Source: Saccharospirillum salsuginis (lineage in GTDB: Bacteria; Pseudomonadota; Gammaproteobacteria; Pseudomonadales; Natronospirillaceae). Taken from it: a stretch of 64,000 bases of DNA. Below the pieces are notes generated by a model. That model saw only the letters and a program-made list of their open reading frames with translations, was not told the origin of the DNA and ran no database searches. Below, one piece after another: positions 16,995-25,126 of this stretch. The DNA lies in the NCBI RefSeq assembly GCF_014651855.1, contig NZ_BMXR01000002.1:124001-188000 (forward strand), given 5' to 3'. How positions within the stretch are numbered: position 1 is the stretch's first letter; every line of letters starts with the position of its first letter. Both the position numbers and the translations under genes were made by a program.

Positions 16995-18563
16995 TCAAAC
17001 CAAATACGGCGACACATCCTCCACATCATTCTGCTCGGGCAACAAATGTTCCCGGGCATAGTCCTTCCACTTCCCGCTTTTCAGAAACAGCTCGAACACA
17101 TCCGGGTCGATGTGATTGTCGTGCCGCATCTTCTGCAATATCGAAAACGCCTGGCTCAACGGCATCGGCGGTTTGTAGGGGCGCTCTTTGGCGGTCAGCG
17201 CCTCGAACACATCGGCGACACCCATGATGCGCGCCGGGATGGACATCTGGTCCCGGGTCAGCCCGCGCGGGTAGCCGCGACCGTCCATCCGCTCGTGATG
17301 GCCACCGGCGTATTCGGGCACGCGGCGCAGCTTGGGCGGGAAGGGCAGTTGTTCGAGAATGTCGATGGTGATGTCGATGTGGCGATTGATGGCGGCCCGC
17401 TCCTCGGCATTGATGGTGCCCCGGGTAATGCACAGGTTGAGCACTTCGTCGTCGGTCAGCAGGGGGTTCAACTCCCCATTGACGTCGGGCCAGGACCTGG
17501 CGGCGATGGCTTCGACCCGGGCCATGTCCTCGTCGGACATGAACTCGCCGCCGCGATTGATGCGTTCAATGAACGTCAGATCCTCGCGCAGGTCGGCTTT
17601 TTCACGATCATCCCGGGAAGCGGCGACAGCGGCCGCGAAGCGGGCCCGGACGGCGTCGAAACCGTCCAGCAAGCCCTGGAGCTTGCGCCCTTTGTTCAAA
17701 ATCACCTCGGAGGTCGCCAGCTTGCCGCAATCGTGCAGCCAGGCGGCGACGTGGAGCTCGTACCATTCATCGGCGTTGAGATTGAAGTCGGCGAAATAGC
17801 CGTCGCTGTCCTCGCACGCCGCCCGGGCGATCAGTTCGGTCAGTACCGGAATGCGTTGGCAATGGGCCGAGGTATGCGGCGAACGCACATCGATGATGCG
17901 GGCCAGAGCCTGGATAAAGGCATCGAGCAGATCCTTGTGGCTTTGCACCAGGAGCTGATTGTCCAGCGTAATGGCGGCGAACTTCGCCATAGCCTGGGCC
18001 GTGGCCTGATCCTTCGCGGAAAAACTGCGATTGCGACCGTCCCGGGTACGGGCGTTGATCAGTTGCAGGACGCCGATGACGTGGTCCTCGTGGTTCAGCA
18101 GCGGCAGTGTCAGCATGGACTGGGAGCGATAACCGTGCTCCTCATCGAACTGACGGGTACCGGAGAAATCGAAGGATTCGGTGGTATAGACATCGGCGAT
18201 GTTCACCGGTTCGCGAGTCAGAGCGACGTGGCTGGCGACGTTGCGGTGGTTGGGCTCGCCCTCGTGATACAGCGGAATGGCGTGCCATCGGGCCGCCGGG
18301 GCGTCGTCCATGGTCTCGATGCCGAGCACGGTATTGTGGATGACGGAAAACACCAGGCGGGATCGGTCGCCGTCGTCGACAAACCGGTAGAAGGTACCGC
18401 CTTCGGCGCCGGTCAGTTGGCGGGCCTCTTTGAGAATGCGATGCATCAGGCCGCCAATACTGTGTTCCTGGGCGAGTCTGACCAGCAGGTCACTGGTGGA
18501 ATCGACGCTCCAGTTGGGTTGCACGGGCGTACTGCTTGAACTGATTCGCTCGTAGGTATCCAT
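16995..18563 (-). CDS. GAF and HD-GYP domain protein (putative c-di-GMP phosphodiesterase)
   Basis: A 522-residue cytoplasmic signalling protein. The start at 18563 ('MDTYERISS') is chosen because AGGAGAGG lies seven bases upstream; an earlier ATG nine codons before has no such site. Residues about 30-190 form a GAF sensor ('LTGAEGGTFYRFVDDG', 'DVYTTESFDFSG'). The C-terminal half is an HD-GYP domain: the HD pair in 'WLHDCGKLATSEVILNK' and the second motif 'HHERMDGRGYPRGL', the GYP hallmark. Such proteins hydrolyse cyclic di-GMP with a di- or trimetal site. The ligand of the GAF domain is not apparent. Confidence 0.88.
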   Translation of the reverse strand: MDTYERISSSSTPVQPNWSVDSTSDLLVRLAQEHSIGGLMHRILKEARQLTGAEGGTFYRFVDDGDRSRLVFSVIHNTVLGIETMDDAPAARWHAIPLYHEGEPNHRNVASHVALTREPVNIADVYTTESFDFSGTRQFDEEHGYRSQSMLTLPLLNHEDHVIGVLQLINARTRDGRNRSFSAKDQATAQAMAKFAAITLDNQLLVQSHKDLLDAFIQALARIIDVRSPHTSAHCQRIPVLTELIARAACEDSDGYFADFNLNADEWYELHVAAWLHDCGKLATSEVILNKGRKLQGLLDGFDAVRARFAAAVAASRDDREKADLREDLTFIERINRGGEFMSDEDMARVEAIAARSWPDVNGELNPLLTDDEVLNLCITRGTINAEERAAINRHIDITIDILEQLPFPPKLRRVPEYAGGHHERMDGRGYPRGLTRDQMSIPARIMGVADVFEALTAKERPYKPPMPLSQAFSILQKMRHDNHIDPDVFELFLKSGKWKDYAREHLLPEQNDVEDVSPYLV

Positions 18564-18655
18564 ACAGCCTCTCCTGAATCCAGAGGTCATGATAGCTCAA
18601 AAATTGCCCGATGTTAGGGTGTGAACACCTTTTGATTTTTTTGTGGCAGTGGTTC

Positions 18656-18769
18656 GCGCCCGGTGGTGGGGCTGCCCCTGGCGGACCGCTGCAAGTACTT
18701 CCATGTAAGCTCGGCGGCCCGCATCCATGCGGGCCGACGTCCGCCAGCGGCAACCCCACCACCGGGCGC
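18656..18769 (+). repeat. Family I hairpin repeat, copy D
   Basis: Arms of 30 bases at 18656-18685 and 18740-18769 (GCGCCCGGTGGTGGGG against CCCCACCACCGGGCGC, a perfect 16-bp match) enclose hairpin 1 TACTTCCATGTA and hairpin 2 GGCCCGCATCCATGCGGGCC. Hairpin 2 has a different but fully paired stem. It ends 29 bases beyond the stop codon of the minus-strand DUF3530 gene. Confidence 0.87.
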
Positions 18770-18798
18770 TGGCCAGGGTGCCGCCGTAAATCAGAACC

Positions 18799-19626
18799 CT
18801 ACTCCGTGGGTTGGGTATTGATCTCGCCTTCCTTTCCGGCGGCGTTGCGTTTTAACCACCCCCAAATCCGCCGCACGGTACGGCCGGGGCGGTCGGTATT
18901 GGTGCCGGTATAGGCGGGAGCGTCGAGAATGAGGCTGTACTTGGGGAGCTTGTTGCGTGCGGCCTCGGCCTGGCGTTCGCGTGCCTGGTCACGAGCCCAA
19001 TCGGTGTCGCTGTAAACCAGGTCGAGTACGGGGAGGTCGAGGGCACCGATGTAACCGGGCAGGTCGGTGCGATCCGGGTTGGCGTCGATCATCAGCAGAG
19101 CATAGCCGATCTCATCGTCCGGTTGCAGGCGTTCGGCCATGTAGCGGGCGGCCCAGTAGGCACCGTCGCCGAAACTGATGAGTACAATGTTGAACAGCCC
19201 TTCCTGGTTCAGCCGCTGCTGGCCCAGGGCTATGCGATCCATCATGCGGCGGGCGAATTCGTCGGATTCCCGCCCCGGTGCCGTCGTTGTCGGCAGCGCG
19301 ATAGAGAGCGTATTCCAGCCCTTGTCGGGCAGAAAATGACGGGTCTGCTGGACCCGGACCGGCCAGTTCGGGTTGTGCCCCTGATCGTGCAGGATCAGAA
19401 CGCCTCCCTGAGGCGTAGCGGTACGTTGTTGCAGGCGCAGACCGAGAAACGGGTCCGCCTCCGTACCTAACTGCACGACCTGATCCCCGCGCAGCGCATT
19501 GCGGTAGTGGGCCTGCAGATCGTCGAGATGGTCCTGGCGCGCCTCCGCCAGCGGTTCCGCCACCGACGCAGTCGCCCAAACCGCCAGACAGCCCAGGTAA
19601 AGCCAGCCGAACAACCGGGATTTCAT
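18799..19626 (-). CDS. DUF3530 family secreted protein (alpha/beta-hydrolase-like)
   Basis: A 275-residue protein with a cleavable signal peptide ('[17 protein letters not shown]', cleavage after about residue 23). The body resembles the DUF3530 family, which has an alpha/beta-hydrolase-like layout: '[16 protein letters not shown]' and '[20 protein letters not shown]' in the region of the nucleophile elbow. No canonical GxSxG serine is present there, so catalytic activity is doubtful. It probably acts in the periplasm. It is divergent from rpe with about 65 bases between; no operon partner. Confidence 0.7.
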   Translation of the reverse strand: MKSRLFGWLYLGCLAVWATASVAEPLAEARQDHLDDLQAHYRNALRGDQVVQLGTEADPFLGLRLQQRTATPQGGVLILHDQGHNPNWPVRVQQTRHFLPDKGWNTLSIALPTTTAPGRESDEFARRMMDRIALGQQRLNQEGLFNIVLISFGDGAYWAARYMAERLQPDDEIGYALLMIDANPDRTDLPGYIGALDLPVLDLVYSDTDWARDQARERQAEAARNKLPKYSLILDAPAYTGTNTDRPGRTVRRIWGWLKRNAAGKEGEINTQPTE

Positions 19627-19692
19627 CGAGGTTTGACCTCCCCCGCGCAGTCACTAGAATGGGCCTTCCGCTCGCCAAGAGACCCGCGCACC

Positions 19693-20370
19693 ATGTCCGA
19701 TTTTGTCATCGCACCGTCCATATTATCCGCCGATTTCGCCCGCCTGGGCGAAGAAGTCGACACCGTGCTCGAAGCCGGAGCCGACTGGGTTCATTTCGAC
19801 GTCATGGACAACCACTACGTTCCCAACCTCACCATCGGCCCCATGGTCTGCGACTCCCTGCGCAAACACGGCGTCACCGCACCCATCGACGTCCATCTCA
19901 TGGTTAACCCGGTAGATCGGCTGATTGGCGACTTTATTGAGGCCGGCGCCAGCATCATCACCTTCCACCCCGAAGCCAGCGACCACATCGACCGCTCCCT
20001 GCAGCTCATCCGGGACGGCGGCTGCAAAGCCGGCCTCGTCTTCAACCCGGCCACCCCGCTGCACTACCTCGACTACGTCATGGACAAGATCGACCAGATC
20101 CTCATCATGTCCGTCAACCCCGGCTTCGGCGGCCAGAGCTTCCTGCCCTCCGCCCTCGACAAACTGCGCGCCGCCCGTGAGCGTATCAATGAAAGCGGCC
20201 GCGACATCCGCCTCGAAATCGACGGCGGCGTCAAAGTCGACAACATCCGCGCCATCGCCGAAGCCGGTGCCGACACCTTCGTCGCCGGTTCCGCCATTTT
20301 CAATGCGAATGATTACCGCGAGCGGATTGATGCGATGCGCAAAGAACTGGCGGCGACGCGCAGTGTTTAA
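19693..20370 (+). CDS. rpe: Ribulose-phosphate 3-epimerase
   Basis: A 225-residue TIM-barrel enzyme interconverting ribulose 5-phosphate and xylulose 5-phosphate in the pentose phosphate pathway. The start '[19 protein letters not shown]' has the family N-terminus; '[12 protein letters not shown]', 'DVHLMV', 'VNPGFGGQ' and 'EIDGGV' carry the metal and phosphate ligands. The NHYVPN segment varies slightly from the usual DGxFVPN. It heads the rpe-HAD-gph set that in many gammaproteobacteria precedes trpE. Confidence 0.95.
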   Translation: MSDFVIAPSILSADFARLGEEVDTVLEAGADWVHFDVMDNHYVPNLTIGPMVCDSLRKHGVTAPIDVHLMVNPVDRLIGDFIEAGASIITFHPEASDHIDRSLQLIRDGGCKAGLVFNPATPLHYLDYVMDKIDQILIMSVNPGFGGQSFLPSALDKLRAARERINESGRDIRLEIDGGVKVDNIRAIAEAGADTFVAGSAIFNANDYRERIDAMRKELAATRSV

Positions 20371-20407
20371 GAAACAGCGGCAATAAGCCGATCGCACGGC
20401 TGGCTAG

Positions 20408-20518
20408 CAGCGGATGCCAGGGATGCTCATTCGGGGGTGTCCGAGGCATGGATGCCGAGGCCAAGCGCCCATGGATGGGTTCACAGCGACCCCGAATGAG
20501 CATCCCTGGTAGCCGCTG
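20408..20518 (-). repeat. Family I hairpin repeat, copy E
   Basis: Arms 20408-20437 and 20489-20518 (CCAGGGATGCTCATTCGGGG against its complement, 20 matched bases) enclose a reversed core. Hairpin 1 here is CCCATGGATGGG instead of TACATGGATGTA: both sides of the stem changed together. Hairpin 2 is CCGAGGCATGGATGCCGAGG. It lies 37 bases after the rpe stop. Confidence 0.87.
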
Positions 20519-20602
20519 CGGGTTCAACCACAAAACCGGAACCTCAACCACCCATCAATCCGGTACAATAACCACCGATTCAACGATCACTCAGGAGAGA
20601 CC

Positions 20603-21433
20603 GTGGACGAATTATTGGTGTTCGACCTTGACGGCACCCTCATCGACGCCGACGAACGCATATCCGACGTCACCCGCCGCGCCCTGCACGAACTCGACCA
20701 GCGCGGCATCGCCTGGACCGTCGCCACCGGCCGCATGCCGCACGGCGCCCGTGAAGCCCTGCCCGAACTGCGCTTCCGCCACCCCCAGGCCTACAAAAAC
20801 GGCGTCCTCATCTGGGACCTCAACGAAAACGCCCGCATCAACGCCCAGGCCATGGACCCCGTAGAACTGCTCGAAGTCTGCCGCCGGCTCGATGCGCACG
20901 GCATCAACCCCTGGCTCAACACCCTCGACCACGACGACCGCATCGGCGCCTACATCCAGCGCATCCTCACCGATCGTGAAAAATCCTGGGCCCGATACAT
21001 GGAAAGCCAGTCCATCAACGTCCAGCTGCGTGAAGACTTCGCCGGCATCGAAGAACACGTCCTCAACATCTTCGCCATCACCGACAACGCCAAGGTGCTC
21101 GACATGGCCGAAGAACTGGCCGACGTACCCGGCGTCCAGGTCTACGCCGGACCGGACATGTACCACCAAGGCTACTACTGGATGGACATTCACCACATCA
21201 GCGGCACCAAGGGCGACGCCGTCAAGTTCCTGCAGCGTCAGACCGGCGCCCGCCGCCTCGTCTGCTTCGGCGACTCCGACAACGACATCAGCATGTTCAA
21301 ACTGGCCGACGAAGCCTATGCCATGGACAACGGCCTGGACGAACTGAAGGCTGTCGCCACCGATGTCATCGGTCACCACACCGACCACGCCATCGCCCAC
21401 TTCCTGGCCGACCGCTACGGGTTCCGTCTCTGA
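20603..21433 (+). CDS. HAD-IIB (Cof-type) family phosphatase
   Basis: A 276-residue HAD-superfamily hydrolase. Motif I is 'VFDLDGTLIDADE' with nucleophile and acid aspartates, motif II lies in 'WTVATGR', and motif III/IV in 'KGDAVKFL' and 'CFGDSDNDISMF', with a C2-type cap between. The GTG start is preceded by AGGAGAG. Substrates of this subfamily are sugar phosphates or cofactor phosphates; the exact one cannot be read from sequence. It ends with TGATG overlapping the gph start, so the two phosphatases are translationally coupled. Confidence 0.85.
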   Translation: MDELLVFDLDGTLIDADERISDVTRRALHELDQRGIAWTVATGRMPHGAREALPELRFRHPQAYKNGVLIWDLNENARINAQAMDPVELLEVCRRLDAHGINPWLNTLDHDDRIGAYIQRILTDREKSWARYMESQSINVQLREDFAGIEEHVLNIFAITDNAKVLDMAEELADVPGVQVYAGPDMYHQGYYWMDIHHISGTKGDAVKFLQRQTGARRLVCFGDSDNDISMFKLADEAYAMDNGLDELKAVATDVIGHHTDHAIAHFLADRYGFRL

Positions 21434-22119
21434 TGGGACTGAAAGCGGTCCTGTTCGATCTCGACGGTACCCTGGTCGACAGCGTCAGTGGCCTGCACCA
21501 GGCCGTGAACGCCGTACTGATCGAGCAGGGCGGTGATGGCTGCAGTGTCGACGAGGTACGCCATTGGGTCGGCAACGGCCCGAAAAAGCTGATCCAGCGT
21601 GCCCTGGAAAGCCGCGGCATCGACATGAGCCCGGAAGACGGTCTGGCCGCCTTCCGCGAACACTACGCCCGAACCCTGTTCAGCGCCGAATTCTACCCCG
21701 GTGTACCGCAAGGCCTGGCCCGGTTGAAAGCCGCCGGCCTGCGCCTGGCCTGCATCACCAACAAATCCTCCCACTTCACCGGTCCCTTCCTGACGCATAT
21801 GGGCCTGTCGGATACATTCGACGCCGTGCTCTGCGGCGACCAGGTCGAACACCCCAAACCCCACCCGGAAAGCCTGATTCGCATTTGTGAAGGCTTCGAG
21901 ATCGAACCCGATCAGGCTCTGATGGTCGGCGATTCGGTCAACGACCTGATTCCCGCCCGGGACATCGGCATGCCCGCACTCGCCGTCAGCTACGGCTACC
22001 ATCAAAACCAAAATCTGGCCGACTACGACGCCGAGGCGGTATTGGACGATTTCAGTGCCATCGTTGAGCGGGTGTTGACCAAGTCGACCGGCAGCATCGA
22101 CGGAACCCGCCTATACTGA
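21433..22119 (+). CDS. gph: Phosphoglycolate phosphatase
   Basis: A 228-residue HAD hydrolase with a C1 cap that removes 2-phosphoglycolate formed during DNA repair. Motifs: 'VLFDLDGTLVDSVSGL', 'WVGNGPKKLIQRAL' typical of Gph caps, 'CITNKSSHFTGPFL', and 'HPKPHPESLIRIC...VGDSVNDLIPA'. Position after rpe and near trpE supports gph over other HAD members. The start overlaps the preceding stop by one base. Confidence 0.88.
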   Translation: MGLKAVLFDLDGTLVDSVSGLHQAVNAVLIEQGGDGCSVDEVRHWVGNGPKKLIQRALESRGIDMSPEDGLAAFREHYARTLFSAEFYPGVPQGLARLKAAGLRLACITNKSSHFTGPFLTHMGLSDTFDAVLCGDQVEHPKPHPESLIRICEGFEIEPDQALMVGDSVNDLIPARDIGMPALAVSYGYHQNQNLADYDAEAVLDDFSAIVERVLTKSTGSIDGTRLY

Positions 22120-22168
22120 CAGAGAGTCCGGGTACGTCGGGTTCGATGCGCTGTTACGGGGAGACTGA

Positions 22169-22963
22169 TTGTTGACGCTTAAATGGTTACTGGTAACCGG
22201 CTTGGCCCTGGGGTCGATGGGCGTGGCCGCGTACGCCGAAGACTCCGCTCCCTTACCGCTGGTGACCGGTTACGACTACGCCCCCTTTTCCGACGACGAC
22301 CTGCCCCACGGCGGTCTGGCCACTTTGGTCGTGACCGCCGTATTCGACCTCCTCGAAGAGCCAATCGAAGTCGACTTCCTGCACTGGACCCGAGGCTACG
22401 AGGCGGCACGAGAGGGTCAATACGCCGGAACCTTCCCCTATATACATTCTCTTGAGCGCGCCGAGCACTTTCTCTATTCCGAGCCACTGTTCGAAGTGGG
22501 TTCCTACCTCTATGTCCATCGCAATACGCAAATCACCGCCCGTGAACCCAAAGACCTCACCGGGCTTACCCTTTGTCTGCCGGTCGGCTACGCGCCCGGT
22601 CCGCTGATCGGTCAGATGGTAGAGGAAGGCCGGATCGACCGGGTCTCTCCCATCAACATGGGAAACTGCTTTAAGCGCCTGCTGGAAGGCGAGGTCAGCT
22701 TCGTTAAGATCAACCGTTACGTCGCCCGCGATATCCTGCGCAACGCCGGCGTTTCGCTGTCGGAGGTCCGTGCCTTGCCGTTCAAGGTCGAAAATCTGAC
22801 CATGCACTTTATCGTGCCCAAGTCCCGACCCGATGCTGAAGCCTTAGTGGAGCGGTTCGATCGGGCGCTTGGCCAGTTACGGGACAGCGGCCGGTTCGAA
22901 GAGATCGTCGACGCCTATTTCGATGAGCTCTATTCTGTGCCGGAACCGGAAGAGCCTTCGTGA
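22169..22963 (+). CDS. Periplasmic amino-acid-type substrate-binding protein (SBP_bac_3)
   Basis: A 264-residue exported protein with signal peptide 'LLVTGLALGSMGVAAYA' and a family 3 solute-binding fold: 'LVTGYDYAPFSDDDLPHGGL' at the start and 'DLTGLTLCLPVGYAPG' at the hinge. The start is TTG at 22169 (a second TTG follows directly), with GGGGAG upstream. There is no ABC permease nearby, so it may be an orphan binding protein serving a distant transporter or a sensor. Ligand unknown. Confidence 0.75.
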   Translation: MLTLKWLLVTGLALGSMGVAAYAEDSAPLPLVTGYDYAPFSDDDLPHGGLATLVVTAVFDLLEEPIEVDFLHWTRGYEAAREGQYAGTFPYIHSLERAEHFLYSEPLFEVGSYLYVHRNTQITAREPKDLTGLTLCLPVGYAPGPLIGQMVEEGRIDRVSPINMGNCFKRLLEGEVSFVKINRYVARDILRNAGVSLSEVRALPFKVENLTMHFIVPKSRPDAEALVERFDRALGQLRDSGRFEEIVDAYFDELYSVPEPEEPS

Positions 22964-23084
22964 ACCTGATCCTTGAGAGCAAGGCAGAACAGATTTGACG
23001 GGCTCCGGATCGAACGGGGAATCGTTTCGGGTCCCAAGGTGCTAAGATGCCTGCACCCATTCCGGGAAACCAGGGAGCGACCTC

Positions 23085-23501
23085 ATGGTTAAACAAGTCT
23101 TTGTCAATCTGCCGGTCGGCGATCTGCAGGCCAGCATCCGCTTCTTCACCCAGCTCGGATTTCGGTTCGACCCGAACTTCACCGACGATACCGCCACCTG
23201 CATGCTGGTGACGGACCACATCATGGTGATGCTGTTGAATCGGGAAAAATTCCAGGGCTTCTCTCCGAACCCAATCAGCGACGCCAGTCAGCAAACCGAA
23301 GTCATGATCGCATTGGCGATGGACGACCGTCGCGAAGTCGATGATTTGGTCGCCAAGGCGGTGGCCGCCGGCGGTTCCACCTACAATGAACCGCAGGACC
23401 ACGGCTTTATGTACGGCCACGGGTTTCAGGACCTGGACGGTCATGTTTGGGAAGTGTTTTACATGGATCAGGCCGCGTTGCCGGCGGAGGGTGCCGAATG
23501 A
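23085..23501 (+). CDS. VOC (glyoxalase/extradiol dioxygenase fold) family protein
   Basis: A 138-residue protein with the beta-alpha-beta-beta-beta VOC fold: 'VFVNLPVGDLQASIRFFTQLGFRFDPNFTD' and 'HGFMYGHGFQDLDGHVWEVFYMD', ending in the usual DGHxWE motif. Members include lactoylglutathione lyase-like and antibiotic-resistance proteins; the NFTDDTATCMLV segment resembles the PhnB/YaeR-like group. Its stop overlaps the next gene by ATGA, suggesting a two-gene unit with the DUF1304 protein. Confidence 0.83.
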   Translation: MVKQVFVNLPVGDLQASIRFFTQLGFRFDPNFTDDTATCMLVTDHIMVMLLNREKFQGFSPNPISDASQQTEVMIALAMDDRREVDDLVAKAVAAGGSTYNEPQDHGFMYGHGFQDLDGHVWEVFYMDQAALPAEGAE

Positions 23502-23857
23502 TCATACTGTCCGATCTGGTCGTGGCGCTGGTGGCGATTCTGCATCTGTATTTTCTGGTGTTGGAAATGTTCCTGTGGGACAAGCCGGCCGGTATGAAGG
23601 CATTTGGTTTGACCGCCGAATTCGCCGCCTCGACCAAAGCACTGGCCGCGAACCAGGGGTTGTACAACGGCTTTTTGGCCGCCGGGCTGATTTGGGGCCT
23701 GCTGCAGGGCGCCGACGGCCTGGCGGTGAAGACGTTCTTCCTGGCGTGCGTGCTGGTGGCGGGCGTGTTTGGCGCGGCTACGGCCAGTCGGAAGATTTTG
23801 TATGTACAGGCATTGCCAGCGCTGGTCGCCCTCATCCTGACCTGGCTGGCGGCGTAA
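23498..23857 (+). CDS. DUF1304 family membrane protein
   Basis: A 119-residue protein with four predicted membrane helices. The N-terminus 'LVVALVAILHLYFLVLEMFLW' and 'NQGLYNGFLAAGLIWGL' are typical of DUF1304. It starts at the ATG overlapping the VOC gene stop; an earlier in-frame start would extend into that gene. Family function is unknown. Repeat family II follows six bases after the stop. Confidence 0.85.
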   Translation: MIILSDLVVALVAILHLYFLVLEMFLWDKPAGMKAFGLTAEFAASTKALAANQGLYNGFLAAGLIWGLLQGADGLAVKTFFLACVLVAGVFGAATASRKILYVQALPALVALILTWLAA

Positions 23858-23863
23858 ATAACC

Positions 23864-24009
23864 GTAGGGCGGAAGTGGGGCGTCTGGTCCGGTATCCCGG
23901 CAACAGGCCGAAGGCGTTGTCTGCCGTGGGGAGTATCCACAATCATTTGACGGCTTATTGGCAGGATATCTTACCCACGGCAGATAACGCTGTCGCACTT
24001 CTGCCCTAC
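23864..24009 (-). repeat. Family II nested inverted repeat, copy 3
   Basis: Ends GTAGGGCGGAAG and CTTCTGCCCTAC; inner pair GTTGTCTGCCGTGGGGA and CCCACGGCAGATAAC. It is in the opposite orientation to the copy at 8085 and aligns with it along most of its length. About 146 bases, no coding capacity. Confidence 0.87.
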
Positions 24010-24067
24010 GCTCAACCCAAACGCCGGTAATGGCCGTACGTGCGTTACACAACAAGGAGACTCACTC

Positions 24068-24415
24068 ATGACATACCGAGGCAGTTGCCATTGTGGCCGC
24101 ATCGCTTATGAAGTGGAGGGTGAACCGGAGCAGGTGATCACCTGCAATTGCTCCATGTGCCAGCGCCGAGGTTCGATGCTCTGGTTCGTGCCACGCGATC
24201 ACCTGAAACTACTGACACCCGAAGAAAACCTCAGCACGTATACCTTCAATACCCACAAGATCAAGAACTACTTCTGCAATCAGTGCGGCATTCAGCCGTT
24301 CGGTGAAGGGGTGGATCCCAGTGGCAATGCTATGGCGGCTGTGAATGCACGTTGCCTTGAAGGTATCGATCTCGACAGCCTGAAAGTGCACCACTACGAT
24401 GGTCGTTCGGCTTGA
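24068..24415 (+). CDS. GFA (glutathione-dependent formaldehyde-activating-like) family protein
   Basis: A 115-residue zinc protein. Cysteines are arranged as in GFA/CENP-V proteins: 'SCHCGRIAYEVEG', 'CNCSMCQRRG' and 'YFCNQCGIQPF', two zinc sites. Despite the family name, most members are not shown to act on formaldehyde. An AAGGAG site precedes the ATG. It ends just before a rho-independent terminator, convergent with trpG. Confidence 0.88.
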   Translation: MTYRGSCHCGRIAYEVEGEPEQVITCNCSMCQRRGSMLWFVPRDHLKLLTPEENLSTYTFNTHKIKNYFCNQCGIQPFGEGVDPSGNAMAAVNARCLEGIDLDSLKVHHYDGRSA

Positions 24416-24424
24416 GTATCACGG

Positions 24425-24451
24425 CCCGCTCGAATTGCCGAGCGGGTTTTT
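24425..24451 (+). terminator. Rho-independent terminator after the GFA gene
   Basis: Stem CCCGCTCG/CGAGCGGG with a six-base loop followed by TTTTT. It is ten bases beyond the GFA stop and may also limit read-through from trpG in the other direction, though that side lacks a T-run. Confidence 0.88.
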
Positions 24452-24460
24452 CTACTCTCG

Positions 24461-25126
24461 TCACTCTTCCATGAACAGAAAGTTCTCGATCAATTCCTTG
24501 CCGCCTTCGGTTGCGAAGGATTCCGGGTGAAACTGAATGCCGTGAATCGGGTAGTCGCGGTGCTGCACACCCATGATTTCGAAATCCCCGCCCTTGTGAA
24601 TTTTCTCCAGATCGTCGAAATCACCGGCTGAGAGGCTGCCGACCGTTGCCGTGACCCGCAGGCACGTCGGAATGGATTCGGCCTCGGCGATCAGCGAGTG
24701 ATAGCGCATCACTTCCAACTGATCCGGCACACCCTTGAACACGGACGTGCCCGAGTGGGTGACCGGGCTGATCTTGCCGTGCATCGGCAGCGGTGCCTTG
24801 ACGACCCGGCCGCCGAAGACGTGTACGATGCCCTGCATGCCCAGGCAGACGCCCAGCAAGGGTGTCGTCTTGCCCAGCTTTTCGATCACTTCGGCGCAGA
24901 CACCGAAGTACGCCTTGTCGTCCGGTGATCCCGGTCCGGGTGAGATGATGATGCGGTCCGGTTGTGCGGCGGCGATTTCCTCGAAGCTGACCTGGTCATT
25001 GCGTTTGACGACGATCTCGAACTGATCGACCGCGTCCCGGTTTTGCGCCGTCTCCAATATCTCGCCTATGAACTGATACAGGTTGTAGGTAAAGGAGTCG
25101 TAGTTGTCGATGATGTAGACCTTCAC
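24461..25126 (-). CDS. trpG: Anthranilate synthase component II (glutamine amidotransferase)
   Basis: A 221-residue class I glutamine amidotransferase supplying ammonia to TrpE. The start 'IIDNYDSFTYNLYQFIGE', the oxyanion-hole 'ISPGPGSPDD', the catalytic cysteine in 'PLLGVCLGMQGI' and the His-Glu pair in 'IHGIQFHPESFAT' are complete. It overlaps trpE by ATGA. The separate trpD and trpC genes seen after trpG in some species are not here. It could in principle also serve aminodeoxychorismate synthase, but the pairing with trpE and trpR argues for tryptophan. Confidence 0.93.
   Translation of the reverse strand: MKVYIIDNYDSFTYNLYQFIGEILETAQNRDAVDQFEIVVKRNDQVSFEEIAAAQPDRIIISPGPGSPDDKAYFGVCAEVIEKLGKTTPLLGVCLGMQGIVHVFGGRVVKAPLPMHGKISPVTHSGTSVFKGVPDQLEVMRYHSLIAEAESIPTCLRVTATVGSLSAGDFDDLEKIHKGGDFEIMGVQHRDYPIHGIQFHPESFATEGGKELIENFLFMEE

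Noticed and set aside
18799-19626. Active serine hydrolase
   Set aside because: The expected nucleophile elbow reads SFGDG rather than GxSxG, so only the DUF3530 family name is given.
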